From: Thalassocella blandensis
GTDB taxonomy: Bacteria; Pseudomonadota; Gammaproteobacteria; Pseudomonadales; Cellvibrionaceae
Reading direction: 5' to 3'
Assembly: GCA_902141825.1 (NCBI GenBank)
Contig: CABFPG010000014.1
Location: 62,001-126,000 of the forward strand
Length of the DNA: 64,000 nucleotides
Positions within the stretch are counted from its first letter, which is position 1. Every line of letters begins with the position of its first letter. The translations under genes and the position numbers were made by a program. Below are positions 9,397 to 17,673 of the stretch, one piece after another. The notes under the pieces were generated by a model. The model ran no database searches. It was given only the letters and a program-made list of their open reading frames with translations, and had not been told where the DNA came from.

Positions 9397-10450
9397 CGAT
9401 AGCAGTAGCTCTAAAACCGAACCGCCGACGCCCAAAAAGATACAAGATGCCAGGGATAAAGGCCAAGTAGCAAAAAGTAAAGAGGTCGTTTCATTGATAC
9501 TTTTGCTTTCTGTAACGGGGTATTTTTGGTTGTTCAGCGAATCTATGCTGGTGCGAATAAAATCGCTGTTTCAATTGCCTGCACGCTATGCAGATATGCC
9601 CTTGGATAGAATGATTGTTCCCGCACTGTTGGATATGACAATTAGCGCAGCAATAATACTTGCGCCGCTGCTTTTAGTTGTACTGATCTTTGCGATAGTT
9701 TCGAACGTTAGCCAGACCGGTTGGGTTTTTAGTTCGGAACCGGTAAAACCCAATATTCAGAATATCAGTATTGTGAATGGGGCAAAGAAAATATTTAGCG
9801 CGCAAAACTTAATGGAGTTTGTTAAGTCCATTATCAAAATTGTAGTGATGAGCTACGTGGCCTGGTACGTAATTAGAGACAATATGCAACAGTTAATCCA
9901 AATTCCCACTTGTGGGGCGGATTGTGCACTGTATATCACCGGTTCACTAATGATGAAGTTGATTCTGTATTGTTTAGCGGCATTCCTCTTTCTAGCAGGG
10001 GCTGATTTTGGTTTAGAGCGTTACCTCTATTTTAAAAAGCTTAAAATGTCTATTGATGAGGTAAGACGAGAGTACAAGGAAACCGAAGGTAACCCGGAGA
10101 TTAAAGGGCGACGCAAGGAGCTTCACCGGGAATTGATGAATGAGCAGGCAATAGTGAAGCGGGTTGAGCAGGCTGATGTACTTGTGACCAACCCTATTCA
10201 CTACGCTGTGGGTATACGGTATGACGAATCCTTGTCCCAACTTCCTTTTGTTACGATTAAAGGTGAAATGTTGTTAGCGCGTAAACTTAGAAAAATCGCG
10301 GAGTCTAAAGGAATTCCCGTCATTGAGAATATAAAACTAGCGCGAGCGCTCTATGCAAAACTCGATATTGACCAAAAAATTACCGATGAGTTTGTAGAGC
10401 CGATAGCAGACATAATTCGTTGGCTTCGTGAACAAGAAGCGCCTAAATAA
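9389..10450 (+). CDS. sctU: SctU substrate-specificity switch protein with NPIH motif
   Basis: 353 residues from the ATG at 9389 that overlaps the sctT stop; the frame is open from 9344 but the extra 15 residues lie inside sctT. It has an N-terminal KTEPPTPKKIQDARDKGQ motif, four transmembrane segments (about 33-51, 80-105, 142-163, 186-205), and a cytoplasmic autoprotease domain. The autocleavage site, NPTH in most members, reads NPIH at residues 268-271 (codons AAC CCT ATT CAC). Asn and Pro flanking the scissile bond and the His are kept. After cleavage, SctU switches export from needle to later substrates. Confidence 0.97.
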   Translation: MSDDSSSSKTEPPTPKKIQDARDKGQVAKSKEVVSLILLLSVTGYFWLFSESMLVRIKSLFQLPARYADMPLDRMIVPALLDMTISAAIILAPLLLVVLIFAIVSNVSQTGWVFSSEPVKPNIQNISIVNGAKKIFSAQNLMEFVKSIIKIVVMSYVAWYVIRDNMQQLIQIPTCGADCALYITGSLMMKLILYCLAAFLFLAGADFGLERYLYFKKLKMSIDEVRREYKETEGNPEIKGRRKELHRELMNEQAIVKRVEQADVLVTNPIHYAVGIRYDESLSQLPFVTIKGEMLLARKLRKIAESKGIPVIENIKLARALYAKLDIDQKITDEFVEPIADIIRWLREQEAPK

Positions 10451-10470
10451 CTCTAAAGGAGTATTAAAAA

Positions 10471-10938
10471 ATGAAAATCGATTTCCCTCGTCTAATTCAA
10501 GAGCTTTCCGTTAACTTACAGCAACCTTTAATGGAGCCTGTCGAAGATGCATGTCGCATATCTTGGGACTCTATTGATATGCATGTTTACTATCATAACG
10601 ATAGCGGTGAAAACCTGGTAATACTTCTGCTTGAGTTTTCAGATATTCCAAAGGAAGTTGAACACCGAGTTTTTCAACTGTTATTGAATGCAAACTATTT
10701 ATGGGTTGCAAGTGACTATGCCACGCTATCGATTAATCCTGAAACGCGTAAAGCGTCAATTTGCGATAAGCATAACGCGGATCTGTTAAACGCTGACGAT
10801 CTTACAGCGCGAGTCAAAGAACTCTATCAAACCGCATTGTATTGGAAGGAAATAATCGAAGATGAAAGCCACAATCATATAAATGTAGATGCTGCTGAGA
10901 CAATAGGAATGAATGATAATTTTGCTATTAGAATTTAG
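10471..10938 (+). CDS. CesT/Tir-type type III secretion chaperone
   Basis: 155-residue acidic protein with the alpha-beta layout of class I secretion chaperones: an N-terminal helix (FPRLIQELSVNLQQPL), strands with a HVYYHND hairpin, ENLVILLLEFSDIP, a central dimer helix, then a hydrophobic ANYLW strand and a long C-terminal helix. It sits 20 bases after sctU with a GGAG site (10458-10461), so it is probably the last gene of the operon. Its cargo cannot be named: no effector-like gene is next to it and the following genes are on the opposite strand. The tail after residue 130 is His/Asn/Asp-rich. Confidence 0.75.
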   Translation: MKIDFPRLIQELSVNLQQPLMEPVEDACRISWDSIDMHVYYHNDSGENLVILLLEFSDIPKEVEHRVFQLLLNANYLWVASDYATLSINPETRKASICDKHNADLLNADDLTARVKELYQTALYWKEIIEDESHNHINVDAAETIGMNDNFAIRI

Positions 10939-10995
10939 GTGAAGTGAAGCAATCTTGATTCCTAAACACTTCACATGCTTTGTATCTGTGATGCT

Positions 10996-11032
10996 ACAGG
11001 GTTGGAAAGGTCTTTATTATTCCTGACCCTGT
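10996..11032. terminator. Stem-loop at the meeting point of the two sct operons
   Basis: Two-part hairpin: ACAGGGT (10996-11002) pairs with ACCCTGT (11026-11032), and GGAA (11004-11007) with TTCC (11020-11023). It covers the 3' end of sctL and lies 58 bases beyond the + strand chaperone gene. There is no T tract on either side, so terminator function is a guess. Confidence 0.4.
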
Positions 11033-11631
11033 CTAATCGATTTTTCAATGGCGTCTAGTTGAGACTGAAGCGACGCTTCAACAGTACCTATAGGTGTTTC
11101 TAAAACACATCTGTCATCACCTATCCGTTCGTCTTTTACGATTTCAATGGCATGTATACCCGGGTTATTGCTTAAAATCTCTTTAATGCGATGTTGAATG
11201 TGGTCTGCGCATGCTGGAGCCAGCTTTAGGGTAATTGATTCTGCATTGTTTTGGGATGAAAGCGCCTGTTTGATGAGGTGTTCAAGCATAATCTGCTGGT
11301 CCAGTTCACCGAGTACTTTACGGATGGTCGCTATCGCAATCTCAGTCAAATCTTCATGTTTGTTACTGATGTACTGCTGGCAGAGTCGTAAGGTGTCTAG
11401 CATTAGATTACTTTGTTTCTCCTGAGCCAGGTTTAATCCTTCCTGATACGCGTCTTCAAGAACAGCTTGTCTTTCCCTTTTTGCGTTTTGTAGTATCTCT
11501 TCGGCTTCTCGCTCAGCACAATCCGTAATCGCTTTAGCGTCCAGATACGTTAGATAGTCTTTATGTTTAATAATTTTTTGTGTGGGAGCGATTGACAATT
11601 TTTGGGTGCTTAGTTCAATAAATGTTTGCAT
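11017..11631 (-). CDS. sctL: SctL ATPase stator/regulator (YscL/FliH-like)
   Basis: 204-residue protein with a long Ala/Glu-rich helix (about 30-90, repeating AEREAEEI-type heptads) and a V1-ATPase E-subunit-like C-terminal domain (about 100-200). This is the plan of YscL/FliH, which holds the SctN hexamer and connects it to SctQ. Last gene of the minus-strand operon, overlapping sctK by 22 bases. Its stop lies inside the convergent stem-loop. Confidence 0.9.
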   Translation of the reverse strand: MQTFIELSTQKLSIAPTQKIIKHKDYLTYLDAKAITDCAEREAEEILQNAKRERQAVLEDAYQEGLNLAQEKQSNLMLDTLRLCQQYISNKHEDLTEIAIATIRKVLGELDQQIMLEHLIKQALSSQNNAESITLKLAPACADHIQHRIKEILSNNPGIHAIEIVKDERIGDDRCVLETPIGTVEASLQSQLDAIEKSIRQGQE

Positions 11632-12392
11632 CTTGGTTCCAGGTGACGAATTAGTTTCGAAATTACAACGACAACTTGTTGGGTCGCTAGAGCGGATAGA
11701 CTTTTATACAATGCATTAGCTGCATCATCATGTTCAAAGGGGAATTTGAGTTGACAGGCATTAATCCATGTTTCAATAAAGTTGTTTGCCTTTGTCGTGT
11801 TTGCAATATTTTTAGTTATTACGTAACTTATTGCTTTAAATAAAATACATTGTCCGACGGCGGTCAGGTCAATCAACTCTTTTTGACTGGAGTCCCAAAA
11901 TGTCGTTCTCTCACGTATCTCTTTAAAGAGTTCTGGAAGAGAGGTTAATAGTAATGGACCCGTTTTTACGACATAACGAAATGTGAAGTCGTCTAACTGG
12001 TGTCGAATTTGATTTAAGGATTCTTTTTCAATAAGACTGTCAGAATTGATCTGGTAGCTTAATGCCCCTAGTGCTGCGCATAATCTCGCTATTGAATTTT
12101 TACTCATAAAAAGCATGGGGGTAAGAGGGAGGTTGAATAATGACCACGGACAGGGCTTTGGTGCCAATGTATTTGACAACCATATTTGAAATTCACTGTG
12201 GGCGAGAAGAGAGGGGTGAATATTTATCTCGCCAGTATGCTTTTGAATATTTGAATCTTGTGTTAATAGCCTGCTTATTCTACCTGTATCTAACCAGCAC
12301 CCAGGGTTTTGAGTATATTCGAGCCAATTGCTGAATAAGGGGTTTTGTAGTGCTGCATTGTAATCGATGCTCTGCTGACTATCCATTGGCAC
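11610..12392 (-). CDS. sctK: SctK sorting-platform protein (YscK-like)
   Basis: 260 residues, mainly helical, between sctJ and sctL exactly as yscK. SctK links the SctD cytoplasmic ring to SctQ. The recognisable features are the N-terminal NPLFSNWLEY-type segment and the Trp/Leu-rich helices near residues 80-110. YscK is shorter (209), so this copy is long for the family. Position is the main evidence, as the family diverges strongly. Confidence 0.82.
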   Translation of the reverse strand: MPMDSQQSIDYNAALQNPLFSNWLEYTQNPGCWLDTGRISRLLTQDSNIQKHTGEINIHPSLLAHSEFQIWLSNTLAPKPCPWSLFNLPLTPMLFMSKNSIARLCAALGALSYQINSDSLIEKESLNQIRHQLDDFTFRYVVKTGPLLLTSLPELFKEIRERTTFWDSSQKELIDLTAVGQCILFKAISYVITKNIANTTKANNFIETWINACQLKFPFEHDDAANALYKSLSALATQQVVVVISKLIRHLEPRCKHLLN

Positions 12393-12395
12393 TGT

Positions 12396-13004
12396 TTACC
12401 GTTGAGAAATGTTGGATATACCGGGGAAAATAACAACCGCAACATTTTCGTAATCCAGTTGCTCAACTGAATTTGCGACCATTGCTTTAATCTGGGGGAT
12501 GTAAGACTGCATGGGAACATCATTGTCGTATTTAATGAATACGGATGCTTTTACCACTTTGGGTTGCTCTTCTTGTTTTAGCTTACTCTTTTTACTTTCT
12601 TCAGCGGGGAGTACCAGGTGCACTTTCGCGGTTAGAACACCATCTATATTGGAAAGAGTAGCTGCTATGTCTTGAGACATGGCGTAGGCATAACGTGCAT
12701 TATCAGCAATAGGAGATTGGATCAACCCTCCTTGCGGGAAGACATCATTGATGGTTTCATATTTGTTGCGAGGATACGAATTGCGAGACAACACTTCCAT
12801 GGCTTGGGTTAATTGTGACTCTTCTACACTTAGGGTGACCGTACCACTTTTTCCCGGACCTTTTTCTGCACTTATGCCTTCAGAAAGCAATAATGCTAGC
12901 ATTTCATTGCCTTCTTTTTCCTCGAGTTCGGAGTATAAATCTACTTTACATCCGGACAATAACAGAGCACATAGTGTTATACACGCAATCCGATTTTTAA
13001 TCAT
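12396..13004 (-). CDS. sctJ: SctJ inner-membrane ring lipoprotein
   Basis: 202-residue YscJ/PrgK/FliF-like protein that forms the periplasmic inner ring with SctD. The signal peptide ends in lipobox LLSGC (Cys about 19), followed by VDLYSELEEKEGNEMLALLL, the ring-building motif that starts the first domain, then the second domain ending in VAVVIFPGI. YscJ (about 244 aa) has a C-terminal transmembrane helix; here the chain stops about 40 residues earlier and no hydrophobic segment follows, so the protein should be held by its lipid alone, as in EscJ. It is four bases from sctK and touches sctI. Confidence 0.95.
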   Translation of the reverse strand: MIKNRIACITLCALLLSGCKVDLYSELEEKEGNEMLALLLSEGISAEKGPGKSGTVTLSVEESQLTQAMEVLSRNSYPRNKYETINDVFPQGGLIQSPIADNARYAYAMSQDIAATLSNIDGVLTAKVHLVLPAEESKKSKLKQEEQPKVVKASVFIKYDNDVPMQSYIPQIKAMVANSVEQLDYENVAVVIFPGISNISQR

Positions 13005-13324
13005 TACTGGGCCTTTAATAATGTATCAACATTCTGGGTACTTTTCGAAACCCCTTTGCTGATTAATTCCTGTTGAATGGTAATTTCCGCTATTTCAAAT
13101 TGAAGTCTTAAAAGATCAACCGGCGTGATTTCATCCACTTTTAAAGAGGTTTCAATCTGACTGGTTTTTTCTTTTATCTCCTGTTTTGTATCCGAAAGAA
13201 TTTGGAAAAATTTATCTCCCAAACTCGTTTCGTCCGGACTTAACCCTTGTTGATCAAAGGAAAATGCGTCCTGCTGCAGAGATGTACTCAGCCCGGGAGC
13301 TTGAACTGTTGATATTGCATCCAT
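13004..13324 (-). CDS. sctI: SctI inner rod protein (YscI-like)
   Basis: 106 residues from the ATG at 13324, which has GGAG eight bases upstream; the frame is open 22 codons further but that part overlaps sctG. The C-terminal amphipathic helix (DLLRLQFEIAEITIQQELISKGVSKSTQNVDTLL region, about 68-104) is the family signature, with the usual hydrophilic N-terminal half. YscI is about 115 aa. It anchors the needle base in the export apparatus. Confidence 0.88.
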   Translation of the reverse strand: MDAISTVQAPGLSTSLQQDAFSFDQQGLSPDETSLGDKFFQILSDTKQEIKEKTSQIETSLKVDEITPVDLLRLQFEIAEITIQQELISKGVSKSTQNVDTLLKAQ

Positions 13325-13325
13325 T

Positions 13326-13703
13326 TTATTCTCCAGTTTGATGTAATATTTCTTGTGCCATGTTACGTGTAGTCTCATCCTGACATTCATTTAACAAGCG
13401 TAAACACCAGTCTTTTGCCTGCGCTATACGATCTGTGCGCCAAAGAGCAAGTGTAAAAAAACCGTGTGGAGTATCAAAAAGATTCTTCTCATTAGTACAC
13501 CATGGCTCTAATAGTAGAATCACTTCTTCATACTTTTCTTCACTTGTTAGTAAAAGGGCACGTAAACTGATTTTTGACAATTCATTTATCGGTTCTTCAG
13601 AAAGCGCGTCGATAATTGATCTGGAATCGCGTTGCATGCCCTCAAAAATGCCAGTCACAGCAATTTCTGCTAAAGCTTGATTTAGATTCACGCCGTCTCT
13701 CAC
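13326..13703 (-). CDS. sctG: SctG needle-subunit chaperone (YscG-like)
   Basis: 125-residue helical protein with TPR-like repeats (LRALLLTSEEKYEEVILLLE, then LALWRTDRIAQAKDWCLRLL), the fold of YscG (115 aa). In Yersinia, YscE and YscG hold the needle protein YscF in a soluble trimer; here sctE, sctF and sctG are contiguous in the same order. It overlaps the last base of sctF, and sctI begins right after. yscH has no equivalent between sctG and sctI. Confidence 0.85.
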   Translation of the reverse strand: MRDGVNLNQALAEIAVTGIFEGMQRDSRSIIDALSEEPINELSKISLRALLLTSEEKYEEVILLLEPWCTNEKNLFDTPHGFFTLALWRTDRIAQAKDWCLRLLNECQDETTRNMAQEILHQTGE

Positions 13704-13951
13704 TACATTTTTTGCACGATGGACATGGATGCGTCTTTAACGGTCTTGTTGATGGTTGAGACGACGTTCATCACTACTGACCATTTGGCGACGGCCGCAT
13801 TAAAGTTGGCTAGCGCTGATGGGTCATCGGGGTTAGCCGCAAGAATTGCGGATTGTTCGTTCATGTCTGTACTGACTTGACTCGCAGCGGGTGATAAAAC
13901 AGCTGAAGCTGATTCAATGGAAAAGCTGGAGTCGATTTCTGTGTAAGCCAT
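13703..13951 (-). CDS. sctF: SctF needle subunit
   Basis: 82 residues, close to YscF (87). The diagnostic centre NPDDPSALANFNAAVAKWSV matches the needle helix-turn-helix (YscF has KPDNPALLADLQHSINKWSV). A polymerising C-terminal helix follows (VSTINKTVKDASMSIVQKM). It has no signal peptide, as expected for a type III substrate. The polymer makes the extracellular needle. A ribosome site AGGAG lies upstream of the ATG. Confidence 0.96.
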   Translation of the reverse strand: MAYTEIDSSFSIESASAVLSPAASQVSTDMNEQSAILAANPDDPSALANFNAAVAKWSVVMNVVSTINKTVKDASMSIVQKM

Positions 13952-13994
13952 AGTGGATTCTCCTGTATTAGCGTATACACGGGGTGATACTGCG

Positions 13995-14201
13995 TTATTG
14001 TTGAGTTAAATGTGTAATCTCTGTTTTTTCTACGATAGCAACTGCCGCAGTTAATGCTTCGAACATTTTCTGCATTCGTTTTAGCTCCTCAGGGTGCATA
14101 GGCACTCTAAGCTTTGCTTCGCATGTGCTTTGTGCTTTTAAAAGTTTCCGCAACAGTTCATTGGTATTGCTTTGTATGGGTTGATTAAACGGAAAATTCA
14201 T
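13995..14201 (-). CDS. sctE: SctE needle co-chaperone (YscE-like)
   Basis: 68-residue helical hairpin protein, the size of YscE (66), located between sctD and sctF as in Ysc operons. Two helices flank the MHPEEL turn (about residues 12-30 and 38-60). It probably forms the SctE-SctF-SctG complex that keeps needle subunits unpolymerised. Short and divergent, so identification leans on position. Confidence 0.75.
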   Translation of the reverse strand: MNFPFNQPIQSNTNELLRKLLKAQSTCEAKLRVPMHPEELKRMQKMFEALTAAVAIVEKTEITHLTQQ

Positions 14202-14212
14202 GTGATATACCT

Positions 14213-15781
14213 TTATTGTTCAATGGATGCGCGGTATTCGAGCGTATCGTTGCCATTACTTTCCTGGTCGTAGCGAATAACATAGGTGTCTGTGCCGCGT
14301 TGTACTGTAACTTCACCTGCGGATAACTCTTGTAAATTAGTGCCGTTAGGTAATCTTGCTCCAGGCAGATAACGTTTACCGTTTTGGTGAGTGACATATG
14401 GATTAATACCGGAACGGACGGCTGCAATGCCCAAATCATTCAGAGTTAGCGGTCGGTTAGGTGTATTGGGCGCAATATATTCCAAAGCAGGGGTTTCACC
14501 GACTCGAGAACGAAACTCCTCCATTAGCGATGTCAGTTCATTTTTTTGCGAGTCATTGAGTCGTGCCACGATTTGAATGACATTGTCTTTTTCCACGTAA
14601 GAAGTCTGCTTTGCGAAGGATTTTGTCTCCACGAGCTTTTTAAGTCTTTCAAGAGGCGGCAGTGTATTTTTTATCTCTAGGTTCCACTCCTGTAGACCTG
14701 GTATATCCGTAACTAAAAGCGTTTTGGCAGTTTCCCAGTCTTCCAGATAGTCGCCATCGATGACGGCTGTAAAACTTCCTGGAAAACTCCCTTGATTGAT
14801 CTCTTTTGCTTCCAAGTTCAAATTAGAGAGCACAAGCTTTGCGGATTGGGTGATCTGGTTCAGACTATAAACGTCGAACTGGTAGGTATCGTTCTCGGAG
14901 TGCTGTTTGGATGTTTTTATCGTGTTATGAAATTGTTGAAACTGATAATCCAACTGGTGACGCAATCTATTAAGGATACTATTGTCTTGTACATACCCGG
15001 AGACCTGAACGACTTGAGTACCTTTAATTACTTCAATTGTGATGTTCTGATATTCTTCGTCTGCAAGAAGTGTTTGGAGACTGGAAGAGGGCGGATAGTA
15101 ACCTCCTGAATCAGGTGCAGGACTGCCTGCCTGAGCGTATGCGGTGATGGCTGAGTTGGCGCTGGCTGAATCGGCGTTGGCTGAAAGAGCGCTGGCTGAA
15201 GGAGCGCTGACCGAAAGAGTGCTGGCTGAATTGATATTTTCTTTTTTCAATACCGCCATCCCATAGGTCATGGCAGCACATGTGATTGCCACAACGCTAG
15301 CTACAGTGATCTTCACTTGCGGCAGGCGTAAGTAGTCCATCATAGTTTCTCTTGCTTTATCAATATTGGCGAAGCTGCCAGGAGAAGAGTTTTTTGATTC
15401 AACCGATGGAATTGTAGATTGTAAAGACTCATTGGAATCGTTCGGGATCGGTGAATACTGCGTAATAGCCTCATCCCAGCTTTCGTTTTCTGCACAGAAT
15501 GCAATGTCTAATTCACCAATCGAAATAACTTGTTGAAGCGGGGCATTTTCGTCGGAGGTAAAAGGTTGTTGCTCGACCAATATTTCGGTACCCGAAGCTT
15601 TGATGGAGAGTTTAATGCCTGTTTCGTCAACGTCAAAAGCGACGAGTTGGGGAGGAATATATGCGTCTTTTAGTACAAGGTCTGCTTGCTCTTCATCTGA
15701 ACCCAACAGCATGGAATCAAGTAAAGCTACTTCCGATCCAGCATGTTGGCCATTTAAGATTATTAGTTTCCACATATTCAT
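14213..15781 (-). CDS. sctD: SctD inner-membrane ring protein
   Basis: 522 residues from the ATG at 15781, overlapping the sctC stop as TAATG. The frame is open 16 codons further, inside sctC. The N-terminal ~115 residues form the cytoplasmic FHA-like domain (MWKLIILNGQHAGSEVAL, then strands), one transmembrane helix lies near 160-180 (VKITVASVVAITCAAMTYGM), and periplasmic ring-building domains fill the rest. Directly after the membrane helix is a ~40-residue Ser/Ala/Asn-rich repeat stretch, probably a flexible spacer, which makes the protein longer than YscD (419). It assembles with SctJ and SctC. Confidence 0.93.
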   Translation of the reverse strand: MNMWKLIILNGQHAGSEVALLDSMLLGSDEEQADLVLKDAYIPPQLVAFDVDETGIKLSIKASGTEILVEQQPFTSDENAPLQQVISIGELDIAFCAENESWDEAITQYSPIPNDSNESLQSTIPSVESKNSSPGSFANIDKARETMMDYLRLPQVKITVASVVAITCAAMTYGMAVLKKENINSASTLSVSAPSASALSANADSASANSAITAYAQAGSPAPDSGGYYPPSSSLQTLLADEEYQNITIEVIKGTQVVQVSGYVQDNSILNRLRHQLDYQFQQFHNTIKTSKQHSENDTYQFDVYSLNQITQSAKLVLSNLNLEAKEINQGSFPGSFTAVIDGDYLEDWETAKTLLVTDIPGLQEWNLEIKNTLPPLERLKKLVETKSFAKQTSYVEKDNVIQIVARLNDSQKNELTSLMEEFRSRVGETPALEYIAPNTPNRPLTLNDLGIAAVRSGINPYVTHQNGKRYLPGARLPNGTNLQELSAGEVTVQRGTDTYVIRYDQESNGNDTLEYRASIEQ

Positions 15782-17673
15782 TACAGCGTTATCACTCGAT
15801 AAGTTGGTAGGTTTCCATTTTCCTGACATTGTACGATCCGAGTCGGAATTTTTGCATTTTTGTAGGAGTTTCGCCGTTGTCGGGCACTCAGCGCCGACTC
15901 ACACTCTCCCATGAAACGCATGCGCTTAATTTCAGGGTTGTAGTTGGATAAATCAGAAAACATGCCGATATCGCTCGGATATTCCGGTTGGGCTTCTGAA
16001 TAAGCCAGATCATTTTTGAATGCATTTTCTGTCAAAATGCGAGGACTCAACATGAATAGGCGTACCAGCTGACTGTTGCTGTCACCACTGTGACTGAAAA
16101 ATTTACCGAGGTACGGAATATTGCCCAGCACGGGAATGCCATCTCGATTACTGGTGGTCGCTTCCCGGTAGTAACCTCCTATGAGTAATGAGCCACCGTT
16201 AGGAACGGATGAGCGCGTTGAAATCTGAGTATTCCGAATGGTTGGAAGTGCGTCTACTCCCTGGTCGATAAGGCGATTCGCATCTTCAATGCGTACATCT
16301 AAACTGATAAAAGGAGATTTCTGCTTATCCGTTGCTGGAATTATTCGCGGAACTACCTGGAGTAGCGTGCCGTAGGTGATCTGCTCCAGCGATGCGACGC
16401 GCTCTCCTTGAACACGCACGAAAAAGGTTTCGTTTTTATCCAATGACGCTTCTAATCCGTTTTCCGTAACAACCGCCGGACTCGAAGTAACCCTGGCTTT
16501 TCCCTGTGTCTCCAAAGCGGTAACAGTTGCCAGAAAATCTGCATTCGTTTGTGTTAGTTTTTCACTGGCAGCTTCGGAAGCACCGGGAAGCACTAAGTCC
16601 AAAAGTGCTTTGCTGCTCCCATGGGTGGCAACGCTCCAGTCAACACCAATATCGCGAAGAGAGTTTGCCGACATGTCAATAATAACAAGGCTTATTTCTA
16701 ACTGTTCACGAGGAATGTCTAATTGTGCCACGAGATCTTCATAAAGTCGGATGCGTGAAGCGTAGTCTTGAACGATAACAGCGTTTGTTCCCAGGTCCGG
16801 ATAAATTGCAGCTTGTGGGTGTGGAGCGCCTTTATAGGAATGTGTATTGGAAGCACGTTGTGTGACATTGGAGTGACTGACTCGATTGTTATTCGAGAAA
16901 TCGGAGGATAAATGATTGTCGGAAGATCGTGTACTGTTTGTAATAATACTCTCATGCTGCGACAAAGAATTAAGGCGTCTGTTTGTCAGGGCGTTTTCAC
17001 TGGAGCCGTCAATGGCATTTTCACTCGGGCCACCACCGCTTAGTAGCCCTCGCAGTAGCGATGCCATGCCGGGCAGGATGATTTCTTCTCCACGTATATT
17101 GACTTTTCTATCAGTAGCAGAAGCATGTGTAAGCTTGAAAATTTTTAAGCTTAGTGCATCTTCTGACGATGCTTTGACTTGTTCGTTTAATAAGTTAACG
17201 GTTTTTTCTACCAGCTCGAGATATTTAGGTGGACCGGATACCATTAAAATGGATTTATTATTAAGGGATCGCCATTCAAACCTGCCGTCCCATATATTTA
17301 AATCCTGCATGGTATTTTTGACTTGACGTGCGGCTACAGTGTCCAATTGGAACATGCTACTCTTCATCGCATTGATAGGATCAATAAATAGGGTAGAGCC
17401 ATCGCTGTACCATACAAGGTCAAATGTGGAAGACAAATAATTGAGTGCTTCTAAACTGTTGCGCTGTTTTAGATGTCCTGAGAAATCGTCCTTGATCGTG
17501 TCATTCACCTGAATGCCCAGTCTTGAATGTGTCGCAATTGCCGTTAGGACATTTGCAAGTGGTTGTTCCTCGCCATAAAATTCGAAGGCTTCACCTCTTA
17601 AGTTTTGGGCGTTGGCCAGTAGGTTACTAAAAGCCAATATGAGAAATACCGAACTATGGAGTAATAAACGCAT
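15781..17673 (-). CDS. sctC: SctC outer-membrane secretin
   Basis: 630 residues. Signal peptide at 1-22 (ends LLANAQ), N0/N1 domains at about 25-175, an N3 domain interrupted by a Ser/Asn-rich stretch (about 205-270), and the secretin barrel from about 310 with VPRIIPA and SVPNGGSLLIGGYYRE, typical of YscC. It forms the outer-membrane ring of the injectisome. A C-terminal segment of about 80 residues with two Cys follows the secretin domain. The gene overlaps sctB by 20 bases, and sctD overlaps its stop. No pilotin gene is in the window. Confidence 0.96.
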   Translation of the reverse strand: MRLLLHSSVFLILAFSNLLANAQNLRGEAFEFYGEEQPLANVLTAIATHSRLGIQVNDTIKDDFSGHLKQRNSLEALNYLSSTFDLVWYSDGSTLFIDPINAMKSSMFQLDTVAARQVKNTMQDLNIWDGRFEWRSLNNKSILMVSGPPKYLELVEKTVNLLNEQVKASSEDALSLKIFKLTHASATDRKVNIRGEEIILPGMASLLRGLLSGGGPSENAIDGSSENALTNRRLNSLSQHESIITNSTRSSDNHLSSDFSNNNRVSHSNVTQRASNTHSYKGAPHPQAAIYPDLGTNAVIVQDYASRIRLYEDLVAQLDIPREQLEISLVIIDMSANSLRDIGVDWSVATHGSSKALLDLVLPGASEAASEKLTQTNADFLATVTALETQGKARVTSSPAVVTENGLEASLDKNETFFVRVQGERVASLEQITYGTLLQVVPRIIPATDKQKSPFISLDVRIEDANRLIDQGVDALPTIRNTQISTRSSVPNGGSLLIGGYYREATTSNRDGIPVLGNIPYLGKFFSHSGDSNSQLVRLFMLSPRILTENAFKNDLAYSEAQPEYPSDIGMFSDLSNYNPEIKRMRFMGECESALSARQRRNSYKNAKIPTRIVQCQENGNLPTYRVITL

